Assembly: GCA_013396525.1 (NCBI GenBank)
Contig: VWYX01001367.1
Coordinates: 67,436 to 131,435, forward strand
Direction of reading: 5' to 3'
Source of the DNA: Chaetorhynchus papuensis
Taxonomy: Eukaryota; Chordata; Aves; Passeriformes; Rhipiduridae
DNA: 64,000 nucleotides
The notes beneath the pieces were generated by a model. The model ran no database searches and was not told where the DNA came from. It worked only from the letters and a program-made list of their open reading frames with translations. This document shows, one piece after another, positions 1-9,093 of this stretch (the first letter of the stretch is position 1; every line of letters starts with the position of its first letter). The translations under genes were made by a program, and so were the position numbers.

Positions 1-81
1 TAATAATCTCCATTTCTCTGATTTCTTGGGGATTGTAAAAATGAGCATATTCCAGGGACTTGAAGAAGGAATGATATGTCC
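1..81 (-). pseudogene. pol fragment: N-terminus of reverse transcriptase, cut by window edge
   Basis: In the minus frame starting at 81 the sequence reads GHIIPSSSPWN and, further on, KKSEKWRLL. This is the fingers-domain start of retroviral reverse transcriptase, which in the provirus at 12,1xx reads IEPSTNPWNTPVFVIKKKSGKW. It begins within two or three bases of the stop that ends the RNase H fragment, so RNase H lies upstream of RT, the reverse of normal pol order. Confidence 0.7.
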
Positions 82-82
82 C

Positions 83-358
83 CTATTCAACTGATCCTCC
101 TATTCTTTTAACCATATTAGCAACATAGGCAGAAACTGTGATCAGATTAAAAGGCTCTAAAAAACTGAAAAGCTCTGACCCCTCACTGAATATCATCACA
201 GCATCTAAAGGTACTTCACTTAACAGAGGTCTCTCTCCAAAGCTCAATTTTGCTTGCAATAACTTATCACTAGGAAAATAAATAGAGCAGGTGTCTGGGT
301 AATTTAGCAATGCAATTTGAAGCTTTTCTGGTTTTTGTAATGCCCAATCAAAATTCAC
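83..358 (-). pseudogene. pol fragment: RNase H domain with internal deletion
   Basis: This is a 91-codon open stretch on the minus strand. Residues around 50-60 (PLDAVMIFSEGSE) correspond to the first RNase H motif, normally TVFTDGS, with the catalytic Asp replaced by Glu. Residues 71-87 (PFNLITVSAYVANMVKR) correspond to the later DSAYV motif, with the catalytic Asp replaced by Val. The two motifs are almost adjacent, so about 30 residues between them have been deleted. The upstream part (IYFPSDKLLQ) matches the linker before RNase H, also seen in the provirus at 13,9xx. It cannot be an active enzyme. Confidence 0.75.
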
Positions 359-360
359 AA

Positions 361-1945
361 CCTGGATCTCCCTCTGATTATAATCTGTGCTAACATTTCC
401 ATTTTGGTGAAGACCGTTTTTGGAGACCTGTGAAGAAAAAACTCATTCAATTATTAACAAGGGATCTTTAACAGAAGCATCCCATTAAAATATAAACCCA
501 TACAATTGCATTTTTCCTCTTAAACTGCAAGGAAAAAATGGTTGCTAAACTATACAATAATGCGCTGTCTCTTCTTCTAATCTTTGCTTAGCTGGTGACT
601 TTGGGTGTATCTTTTGAAGAATTATTTGAATCACTGTTTTTAAAATCGTCCCATATTGGAAGGCAATGGAGCTGATGCTCTATTTGCATTCTGTAGATGG
701 CTTGTGCTCTGTGGATTCGTGCCCTGTAAAGATGTTTTTTCTTCTGGCTTGAAAGCTTCATTCATGTCTTCTTCCCTTGTGCAGAGATTCTGCTCTGGTG
801 GTTTTTTTTCTTCTTCCTGTATTTGAGGATATAATAACAGAAGCAGCCACAGGTGACGCTGTAGGTAGAGGACTAGCAGCTTGTTGGTCACAAGATGGTG
901 CAGGTGGAAGTACGCAAACATTGTCTGCGGAAGTGACCACAGCGCAGCCATATTGCTGTACAGCAGTCCCATATACAGCCTCGTAGCTGTAGTAAAAGTT
1001 ACGGAGAAAGTTTCCAGGATTAAATTCTGCAGGATTTTGCATAAAAGCAAGCAACTGAGAGGCACCACCTTCCGTAGAGATGGATAAAGCATCACATCTA
1101 GCTTCTTTTTCGTTTGTTTGGAGTGGCTTTTGTTCTCACTCCTCCCCGTCTCTGGCCGGTCCCAGCCGCGGTTCTCGGATCGATCAGAGACGATGCCACG
1201 CCTCTCTGCAGTCCCTCAGATGTTATCTGCATTGCTTTTGCCATTTCTCCTGCACTGCATTGCTCTCCTGGGGACTCTCCCCTCCTTTCTTTGCCACGTC
1301 CTTTCTTCTCCCCCCCTCTCGGTTACGAAATTACAAACGGCGGGGGGTGCGGCTGTGGCGCAGTTAGAATTTCAGAAGATACGCTATAAATCACAGGATT
1401 TTTAAGCAGTAAAAACAGTCGTCTGTCTTATATCTTAGTGGCAAGGTCATAAAACTTAGTTCGTTCCAGACAGATTTACGGCGGAAGAGGATTAAAGTCC
1501 TCCTGAAGGAACAAACTTGTTAAAGTCTCTGCTGAAAATATCTCATAATGTAGCTTCATTCCAGCAGGGTTTTTTAACTTAAATTGCCTTTCTCTTTGTT
1601 TCACGGAGTTATCTCCCTGTTTTCCTTCTCACTCTTGCCGTTTCCCTTCTTGCTCTGTTCGCTAAACTGTTTTTCTCGGCAGCCCAGGGCAGCCCCCCGT
1701 GGAGCCCAGCTGCGATCCCCGCTGCCAGCCAGCACAGTCCTTTTTTTTTTTTCCTTTCTCCTCTCTCCCGACCCCATCTCAGCAGTATTTTCAAGACCCT
1801 TCGGTCATACTTAATATCTCTCACAAAGAGAATAAGCCAGAGAATGCCAAAAGTGACCTGTTTTTCTTTTGACAGTCCTTTTTTTACCCCTCCAGCCCCT
1901 GGCCTCACCTCTCTGGGTGTCCGCTGCAGCGTATATTCCGGAGTT
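361..1945 (-). pseudogene. ERV leader and gag-like remnant
   Basis: This lies between the primer site and the pol fragments. The minus strand has short open stretches at 1992-1609, 1095-640 and 1054-758. The last contains a proline, alanine and serine-rich piece (LPPAPSCDQQAASPLPTASP) of the kind found between matrix and capsid in retroviral Gag. I see no major homology region and no CCHC zinc knuckle, so capsid and nucleocapsid are missing or unrecognisable. The gag assignment rests mainly on position. Confidence 0.4.
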
Positions 1946-1963
1946 CTCTCCCAGGGGTCACCA
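1946..1963 (-). promoter_or_regulatory. primer-binding site, tRNA-Trp-like
   Basis: Two bases after the LTR end, the minus strand reads TGGTGACCCC followed by a degenerate tail. The first ten bases match the primer site complementary to the 3' end of tRNA-Trp, as used by alpharetroviruses. The remaining bases do not match. Confidence 0.65.
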
Positions 1964-1965
1964 GT

Positions 1966-2336
1966 TGCGGGCAAACAGGACCCTTGTACCACGAACCAAT
2001 ATGATTAATGCAAGAGCCGTTTATTGTTTACATTACACTATTCTTATACACTTCTGCAGCCGCAGCTCACGCGATCGCATGACTCGATTGGGTCTCTATG
2101 CTGTCCATGCTCTGCATGCACCTTTCAGAGAACCTGATTTGTTCCAGTCCCAGATGGTACAATCCCTCTTTTTATCTGCTTTCTTGCTGTTTTGTTATCC
2201 CGTCTTCCAACAGCTTCTTTCCTAAATTAGAACAGTTTACATTTCTGTAGCTTCGACGAATTCTTGAGGCCTTTGATAAGGTAGCTCAGCACAACTTGGC
2301 TGGGGCACCCTTTCAGGATTTGAGTGCCTTACAACA
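1966..2336 (-). repeat. 5' LTR of the left-edge provirus
   Basis: On the minus strand it begins TGTTGTAAGGCACTC at 2336 and ends GTTTGCCCGCA at 1966, so it has TG...CA termini and is 371 bp long. It carries AATAAA about 60 bp before its end, followed by CTCTTGCATT-like U5 sequence. It aligns along its whole length with the solo LTR at 6158-7395: both share GTGCCCCAGC, TGTAAACTG, ACAGCAAGAA and the AATAAA region. It is followed after two bases by a primer-binding site, which fixes it as a 5' LTR. Confidence 0.82.
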
Positions 2337-2721
2337 TTAATGTTTTTTCCCAAGGCTTTTATATGTTAGTTTGCAAAAGTGTGTTAAATGGCATAAGGTA
2401 ACTGGTCCTTTGGCCATCCACCCCTTGAGGGGATTGGCCAGATTCTAAGACATCCATTCCCAAGTATTTTGCTAGTTAAAACCATAATAGTCTGACAAAA
2501 CAACTGCAGGTGCAAGAAGTTTATGAAACAGTAACTTTGTTTTAGGTAGTTTGCATGGGAAAAACAGAGGTCTCACAAAATGCTGCAGAGAGCTGAAGAA
2601 ATTCACTGCTGAAGCTTTTTCAGTATCCATAAGTACAAACTTTCTAACACAATTTGGAGTGTTAGAAAGCAGTCATTCTTTATTGCAGCATCCCCCCCTC
2701 GAGAGGCTGCTGTGATCAAGA
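2337..2721. other. unassigned interval, possibly decayed retroelement
   Basis: This is the 5' flank of the left-edge provirus. I see no open frame, LTR terminus or LINE motif that I can name. Confidence 0.3.
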
Positions 2722-3118
2722 ATCTCCATCCCTGGGAGAGCCTCCACTCTTTCAAGGATGTCATTCCATCAGAGATCCTCCATCCATGCAAAAACCTCAG
2801 GCCATCAAGAGATCCTCCATCCTTCCAGGACCCTCCACTCCCTCTGACAGCCTCCAGTCCTCTGAGAACCTCATTCGTTTGGACAGCCTCCCTCCTTCCA
2901 ACAGCCTCTCTCCCTCCCTCTGAGAGCCTTCCTATCTCTGAGAACTTGCATCCCTCTGAAAACCAGCACCTTCCAAGAGCCTCCGTTCCCTCTGAGAGCC
3001 TCCAGCCCTTCAAGATACTTCATCTTCCAAGATCCTTCCTTCCCCCCAAGTGCCTCAATCCCTCTGAGAGCCTCACTCTTGAAAGTCTCCATCCCTCCCA
3101 GAGGCTCTGTGAGACCTG
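2722..3118. repeat. diverged 18-bp minisatellite
   Basis: About 21 imperfect copies of an 18-bp unit close to CCCTCTGAGAGCCTCCAT occupy this stretch. Phrases such as GAGAGCCTCCA and CTGAGAGCC recur at 18-bp or near-18-bp spacing with occasional 1-3 bp slips. The top strand is strongly C/T-rich. Because the unit is a multiple of three, both strands stay open for 130 or more codons; those frames are repeat artefacts, not genes. Confidence 0.85.
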
Positions 3119-3139
3119 CTAGACTGTGGACAGGTAAGA

Positions 3140-3660
3140 CTCCATGGACAGGTCTCCCTGCTCCCTTGGAGCCAAGGATATCAGCAAAACTGGTGGACCC
3201 CTGAGCATTCATTTGGCCAGGAAAATCCCAGAAGTAGAAATGGGAGCCCAACCTGTTCAAGGGAAGCATCCCCAGGTGCACGTGGCAGAGCAGCAAGTGT
3301 CCTGGAGCCACCAGATTTCACTACACAGCTCCTAGGATGCTGCAGCTGTGCCACCTGGGAACACCCTATGCTTGGTGGCAGAGATGATCCCCAAGAAACA
3401 AAGGAGGTTATTCCATCCCCAGGAAGCTCCCCTGAGACAACCACTGAGTACCAGGAAGGCCTTTACAGTAGCAGGTCAGATCTTCTGAGGAGCAGAAGGT
3501 GTTAAATAAATTAGGATTTTCCCAAAGAGCTATCTGAGTGTTCCCACCGGTGTGGATTTGACTGGGATACTGTTGCTTTCTTCCCAGGAACTGGCACAGT
3601 GCTAGGTTTGGATTCAGGATGGGAATGCTTTGCATCACACACGAGTGTTTTGGTTGTTGC
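3140..3660 (-). other. unassigned interval between minisatellite and CR1
   Basis: Open frames here are short and without recognisable motifs. It may be a further decayed section of the CR1 immediately to the right, or the flank of the minisatellite. Confidence 0.3.
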
Positions 3661-4330
3661 TGAGCAGGCCTTGCCCTCCTCAAGGACTTGGCAGTGTCCA
3701 TTGGTACAATCCACGTTTTCCATGGGGAAGGGTGGGATGAATGTTGAAGATGGAGGCAAAGAATGCATTGAACACCTCTGCCTTGTCTCTGTTCCTGTTT
3801 GTGAGGTGACCTTCCACATCCTGGAAGGGGCTGATGTTATTTCTACACTGCCTTTTGCCATTAAGATAGTTGAAAATACTCTTTATTGTGCCCCGCATTC
3901 CTGGCCACCTTCATCTCCAGTTGAGCTGTGGCCACACCAAATTTCTTCCTACAGTGACAGGCAGCATCTCTGTATTCTTCTCCTGTCTCCTGACCTTGCT
4001 TCCACTGGGCACACAGCTTCCTGTTCCATCCTCTTTCCCAGAGAAGATGCCTTCTGCCTCACCTGCTTGGCTTCTGACATTTGGGAATTGCCTGCTCCTG
4101 GGCACTTAGGAGGTGATATTTCAAGAATGACCAGCACTGATGGACCCCAGCACCTGCAAAAACATTTTCCTAGGGGACCCTATTTACTATTTCCCTGAGC
4201 AGCCTGAGGTGTCCTCTCCTCATGCCCAGAGTTGAGATTTTGCTGGCACTTTTCCTCTGGTCAGAGATTTAAAACTCATTTTATTTGTGGTCTATGTAGC
4301 CAAGACAGCCACCAATCCCACCTGGCTCAA
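3660..4330 (-). mobile_element. decayed CR1-type LINE fragment (ORF2)
   Basis: The minus-strand frame 3898-3680 contains FNYLNGKRQCRNN, an acidic GHLTN segment and DKAEVFNAFFASIF. This is the characteristic CR1 ORF2 stretch between endonuclease and reverse transcriptase, normally ending in EKAEVLNAFFASVF. Further upstream (about 4195-3910) the minus strand has LLREIVNRVPRK and other parts of the same linker. The copy has stops and frameshifts, and neither end is clear. Confidence 0.7.
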
Positions 4331-6151
4331 AACCGCATATTTTCTAAGGACTATACACAGGTTTAATGTGAGTTTACCCCCAGTGTTTGTGAAGGCATGC
4401 AAAATATGTTTGGAACTGCTCTGAGGAGTAATTTAATTCCATGAAGTTAGTTATCATCATTATCAATCATATCAAAATTGGTCTGTTGTGTTTTGGGTCA
4501 GGTTTCTCAGCTGTGATATTTTCTGTGTCTCTGAATTATTTCCAGTTGTATAATTCCTACTTGCTTTCATGCATGGGGGATACAACTTACTACAGTGGGT
4601 ACTGTCCATTAGTTTAGTTATGTGAATCTGAAGTTAGAATACCTGTCTTACCTGAATCTTTACTTTGTATGCTACTCAGCAGCAACGAGAGGCAGGTTAT
4701 TTATTTCAGAGTCTCATGAAAACAGCTGAAGCTGTTTCAGTGGAAATCTCTATTGAATAAGACTTGAAGCTGTATCATTCCTTTATTACCCAGGTCAGAC
4801 TACTTTTTCTGCATCACTGTTCATCAGATCAAGAGACTTGTCTGTTCAGTTTTGAAGGCAGTCTGAACAATACAGGATTTTACAGTTAGACTGCATATTA
4901 CGTTTTAAAATGTAACTTAAGAGGAAATACTTTCATAATTAAAAAAAAAATCACTTTTCCCTAAACCTTCACAATGTTAAAAGTAACACTAATTTAGATG
5001 TTGTAAAATGAGAGTTCAACTAAAATAACTTAATACTACCTGTCCTCATCCTTCCCCTTGTGGAAGGTTGTGAAATAATTTTCCCTAAGCACATTTGGCA
5101 AATTAAAGGTCATCCAGAAGGCAATATGGAGCAGAGCTCTGCTAATAATTTTACTACAGACTAAACCTTCACGTAACTGCATGAAGAATTTGCAGAATAT
5201 AAAAATGTTATCCATTCAGCCCTTACATTTTGCACAGGCATTTTCATACAATTCAAATTCTTTTACATTAATCCTAAACACAGCATTTGACTCCAAAATA
5301 GTTCTTGTTAAACACCAGTTCATTACATTTCAATATAGGAAATGTTGTTTCAAATCTCTTTAAAGATATAAAGCAGGTTATTGTAATGTTGATGATATGC
5401 CAAATTTGATAGGATTGAACCTACTCATAAAGTCGTGTCACTGCCTGACAAAGATAAGTCAAAGACATAAATGTGCTTCTTTTTTAATCACCACAAATAT
5501 TTCTTACTTGTAGATGCAAATCTTAAAATCATAACCTGACAGAATATTCACAGTTTAACTGTGTCATTAAACAAAAAGATTTGCTTCACTGGATGGAGAA
5601 AAGATCCTTAGCTTGTAAACCGCTAGAGAGTTTTCAAAAGTCTGATTTAAAGTTCACCATTTACACTTTTGTCCTCTATTACTATCTGGGAACACAGCAA
5701 GCCTCCTGCTGACAGAGGTTACTGATATGTCTCATTAGGTACACGTGCATCAGCATTTTAGTTCACGTGAGGACCATACTGTTAATGTGAATCTCTGAAT
5801 CACCTGCCCTCATGCTGCATAGTTTATATAGCAGTGTCAACTCCCAAGACAACAGCTGGATTTGTTTTCAATGTAATTAAAGCATGGTATTTATCCAAAG
5901 GAGGCATCTACTGCTGATGGGAATTCACTCCATCGGACCAGGTAAAATAATCCAAAATATGATCCCTGAAACACATCAAGATCATAGGAAATGCCAGTGT
6001 TGATGCAGTAACCTGTACTCCTGCCTTTGACAGGTGCTTGTACCAAAGCTTCAGAGCGTGCATCAGGAATACGGATAGGACATTCTCTGAAGTCCTTTCC
6101 CTAAGACTCTCCCACATTTATGAATTCTGATCTGTACACCATCCTACAGCA
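4331..6151. other. AT-rich intergenic DNA, no gene seen
   Basis: No frame longer than about 70 codons, no splice-flanked exon candidate and no repeat family that I recognise. Confidence 0.5.
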
Positions 6152-6168
6152 AACTGCTGTTGTAATGT

Positions 6169-6711
6169 TATAGGTGCCGATTTTTCTTCCGGCACCTTTC
6201 ACCACGCCGGAGCTCTTATTAATGAGAGATGGGACTATCAATGGTTATATGCGATTTATTACTTAAAACAACAAACAAGGCATCAGGGTCAGAGACGTGA
6301 GATTAAGCACAAATCGCCATAATGGAAGATAGTCACGAGCTTCAAAGTTACATGGCAATTTATAACTTTCTAATCCAATAGGCAATTAAAATGAAACTTT
6401 GTTTTGACTTTATGACCTATCACCTGCAACGAAGCTGTGTTTTAACCAATAATTTGTCAGGTCACGTACCCACATATACTTCTATTATAACATCTAAATT
6501 CTTAACTTAAACTATAAAATCACATTACTATACTTAAGGCCCTCCACCATAACACCCAATACATATTCTTACTTATAACTATAGAAACCTAGGTTTATAA
6601 TTCTGCTTAAATTCTGTATAATTTTGCCATCACATCAGCCCAAGTTTCTTCCAGGGCTGTAAATCAAATCCATTATTAACTGCAGACGTTTTTACTTCTC
6701 TGTTTCCCACA
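6169..6711 (-). repeat. 3' LTR of the deleted ERV
   Basis: It starts (minus strand) TGTGGGAAACAGAG immediately after a polypurine tract, carries AATAAA (6255-6260 in reverse complement), and ends GGCACCTATA against the target-site duplication. Length is 543 bp. Its first 85 bp (6711-6627) are repeated at 7018-6933. Confidence 0.72.
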
Positions 6712-6727
6712 TCTCCCTCTCCTTTCT
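6712..6727 (-). promoter_or_regulatory. polypurine tract
   Basis: The minus strand reads AGAAAGGAGAGGGAGA directly before the LTR start TGTGGG. This is the expected plus-strand priming site of a retrovirus. Confidence 0.75.
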
Positions 6728-6765
6728 GCACCAAAAAAAACTCCTTTAATGGATTTATCAATCAT

Positions 6766-6930
6766 TCATTGTACACAGTGGAACAAACAAGGTATTATTA
6801 GGAGAGTTGCTGTTATGACTACCAAAACATATAGGCCTATTGTAAGACATTTGTTTAACCATGGTGTTAAATTCAATCCACCAAACAAATCGTCCAACAA
6901 AGTTCCATCATCGACTCTTATTTTTGACAC
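6766..6930 (-). pseudogene. env: env transmembrane C-terminus fragment
   Basis: An open minus-strand stretch encodes GGLNLTPWL followed by a long hydrophobic run (GLYVLVVITATLLIIPCL) and ends with a stop at 6766. This looks like the membrane-proximal region and membrane anchor of a retroviral TM protein, followed by a very short tail. It sits immediately 5' of the polypurine tract, where the env end belongs. It is a remnant only: the ectodomain is absent. Confidence 0.7.
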
Positions 6931-6932
6931 AC

Positions 6933-7018
6933 CCATCACATCAGCTCAAGTTTCTTCCAGGGCTGTAAGTCAAATCCGTTATTAACTGTAGACGTTTTTA
7001 CTTCTCTGTTTCCCCACA
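6933..7018 (-). repeat. 5' LTR head, truncated (86 bp)
   Basis: Near-identical to 6627-6711, including CATCACATCAG, TTTCTTCCAGGGCTG and GACGTTTTTACTTCTCTG. It is the first 86 bp of the 5' LTR; the rest has been deleted up to the env fragment. Confidence 0.8.
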
Positions 7019-7401
7019 TAATGTATTTGAACCCTGATAGTGTGCCCCAGCGAAACCATCTTTAGTTATTCTTATCAGAGCCCTCAGGAATTCATCAAGG
7101 TTACTGAAATGTAAACTGCACTAAATTGGGAAAGAAAAAGCCAAAAAACAGAATACCAGGACAGCAAGAAGTAGATAAAGAAAGACTGTGCCACACTGGA
7201 CTAGAACCAATCGTATTTTTTGAAAAGTGCGTGCAGAGCGCATGGACAAGATAGAGGGACTGGATTGGTCAATCAAGTAATGCGTGGTCGCGTGTACAGC
7301 AGTTGTAAAATGTATAAGTAGAGCGTCATGTAAAGAATAAAGGGTCTTCTGTGAAATCATATTGATTTGTTGTTCAGAAGTCCTGAGCTCCTGCAAACTG
7401 C

Positions 7402-8239
7402 TTAATGTCCATGTTTACATTATCAAAGAGATTGTGAAAAGGTGACAGAATGATTAAGGTCAAGATGGCCAGAGCCATCAAGATGGTGAGAAGAATCCTG
7501 AAGAGGTTTGTGGGGAAAAAGGTACATCAAGGACCACAGAAGAGTTTTAGATTAACTCTCCTGTATCAGTTGATTATTTTCCTAACATTCACAGAAGCTT
7601 TGAATATCTGAGTCCTTAATTCTGCCAAAAAACTTGACTTAAATGGGCCAACAGGACCAAAACTTTATTCAGCAGGTAAGAGAAAAAAGCACACTTCCCA
7701 AGAAGCAGCTACATACCTAGAAACAGAATAATTATCTTGCCTAAAAAGACTTAAAAAATTTAAGAAAAAAAAACTTTCATATTTTTAAATACTTTAGCTG
7801 AAAAGTTAAAATATTAAAAAACCCCTCTAATTTCTTCAGTTTCCTTCTTTTTGTTAAACCTTAAGAAATGATGCTAAAAACCATCAAATTTCTCATTGTT
7901 ATAATACAAAATCCTTTATTTTCTTAAGAATTTAGTTCAAAATAAAATTTCTGTTGATATTAGGCAACCAAAATCTTTGGAAATAGTATTAAATCTTATT
8001 TCAATATTCAAGTAAATCTCTGACAACTGGCACCAGAAAATCAACTAAAAATGTAGGAATTTTCACAAATACTAAAAATGTCTTGCCATATTCTTTGAAG
8101 CATCTGATTATGATCTTTTGTCAGTGATAATAAAGGATGCTAGAAAGATAATCCATTGTACCATCTCTGTTCCTTCAAATTTCACAATTCCTCACCCTGC
8201 TAGTGCTGTTGGCCAGCCAGTCTTGACGACTTTTTCTCT
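7402..8239. other. AT-rich interval, no gene seen
   Basis: No coding frame or recognised repeat. It ends at GGTCCTAGAAT (8240-8250), which recurs as GGTCCTGGAAT at 20633-20643 and may mark the edge of the element described next. Confidence 0.4.
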
Positions 8240-8250
8240 GGTCCTAGAAT

Positions 8251-8551
8251 CACAAGCCAGACACAGTTAGTGTGATAAAAAGGGGTTACTTTAATATAAA
8301 GATCCTTAGGTACACAATTAGTCAGGTGGAAAATGCCGAAGATGCACACCCCGCATAACATGTATACAATTTTCTAGATTTCACAAATTTGCATACCTGA
8401 CAAGAACCCACAATTAGAAGCACAGTTGGTGAAGTCATGCTCCCCAGCACTAGCACCTTCTAAATCCTCCCCCCTCAAATGAGGGCTAAACCCAGTTTAT
8501 AAAAAATATGTCTTGAAGAGCTGGTCTCAGGCTCGGTTTCTAAGGAGAACC
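8251..8551 (-). mobile_element. older LTR-like element, interrupted by the 12-kb provirus
   Basis: On the minus strand the sequence has TTTTTTATAAACTGG (TATA-like) and, about 230 bp later, TTTATATTAAAGTAACCCC (ATTAAA poly(A)-like), an LTR-like layout. It would resume after the provirus at 20620-20632. The pair GGTCCTAGAAT and GGTCCTGGAAT bracket it, but clean TG...CA termini are not seen. Family unknown. Confidence 0.4.
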
Positions 8552-8913
8552 TGTGGAAATAGACAGCTGGTCAGAAAGCTTCACAGACATTGATTTAAGC
8601 ACAATTACTCTTTACCCTTGAGTAAAACTTGCACCTGTGAGAACTTTAACATCAACAGAAGCAAAAACAGGAGAAGAAAACATGCAGCTGTCCACAGGAT
8701 GTTGTTTTTAGGCTAGAATTGTTTTCTTATGGGTGGTGGTTGCAACCTACCAATAAGAGGTGTTAATGTAGAAGCCTATGAGGACACAGCACGAGTGCCA
8801 AGAGACTATATAAATAGAAACTTTGTAGAATAAAATGTCTTTTCTGTCCTTTTACCTTCTGACGAAGTTGGTGTGTATTACTCGCAAGTGTCGCGTCCGT
8901 CTCAACAGCGACA
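8552..8913 (+). repeat. 5' LTR of the 12-kb provirus
   Basis: Begins TGTGGAAATAGACAG right after GAACC and ends CAACAGCGACA. It has a TATA box at 8807-8814 (TATATAAA) and a poly(A) signal AATAAA at 8829-8834. From 8586 to its end (328 bp) it aligns without gaps to the 3' LTR with ten substitutions, all transitions. Its first 34 bp are longer than the matching part of the 3' LTR by 24 bp. Confidence 0.9.
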
Positions 8914-8915
8914 TC

Positions 8916-8933
8916 TGGTGACCCCTACCGATG
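8916..8933 (+). promoter_or_regulatory. primer-binding site, tRNA-Trp-like
   Basis: TGGTGACCCC starts two bases after the 5' LTR, as in the left-edge provirus. The first ten bases fit the 3' end of tRNA-Trp; the tail TACCGATG is diverged. Confidence 0.7.
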
Positions 8934-9093
8934 TGGAATGCCAACTCTCCGGCTGTATCACACAGCTGAGCCACGATCAAGTGGCCGGAGACGGACATTC
9001 TCAGCAGATGAAAACAGCTGTAAAGCTGTGATACGCCTGGGCTACTACTACTTATTCAACCTTTTTCAAAGGTGAGCTGCTGAGAGGATAAAA

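Larger units (their letters stand above)
1..2336 (-). mobile_element. 5' part of a degenerate ERV provirus, running off the left edge
   Basis: Read on the minus strand, this is an LTR (2336-1966), a tRNA-Trp-like primer-binding site, about 1.6 kb of leader and gag-like sequence, an RNase H fragment (358-83) and the start of reverse transcriptase (81-1). The LTR is homologous to the solo LTR at 6158-7395. The 3' part and the second LTR must lie left of the window. The internal part is far too short for gag, pro and the first half of pol, so large deletions and a rearrangement have occurred. No frame is intact. Confidence 0.8.
6169..7018 (-). mobile_element. internally deleted ERV inserted into the solo LTR
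   Basis: On the minus strand this reads: the first 86 bp of an LTR (7018-6933), then directly the C-terminal part of env transmembrane protein, a polypurine tract, and a complete 3' LTR (6711-6169). Flanking copies of TAATGT (6163-6168 and 7019-7024) are a 6-bp target-site duplication. Everything from the rest of the 5' LTR through most of env is missing. The 3' terminus reads CCTATA rather than the expected CA, probably one C-to-T change. Confidence 0.75.
6158..7395 (+). mobile_element. solo LTR interrupted by another ERV
   Basis: The LTR consists of 6158-6168 (TGTTGTAATGT) plus 7025-7395, ending CTCCTGCA. It is about 382 bp once the insertion and its duplicated 6 bp are removed. It is the same family as the LTR at 1966-2336. 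It is flanked by the 6-bp direct repeat AACTGC (6152-6157 and 7396-7401), which supports a genuine integration followed by LTR-LTR recombination. AAAGAATAAAG near 7337 is the poly(A) signal. Confidence 0.8.

Noticed and set aside
2603..3311. Long frames of 136-146 codons on both strands
   Set aside because: They follow the 18-bp minisatellite, whose unit is divisible by three, so openness on both strands is expected without coding function.
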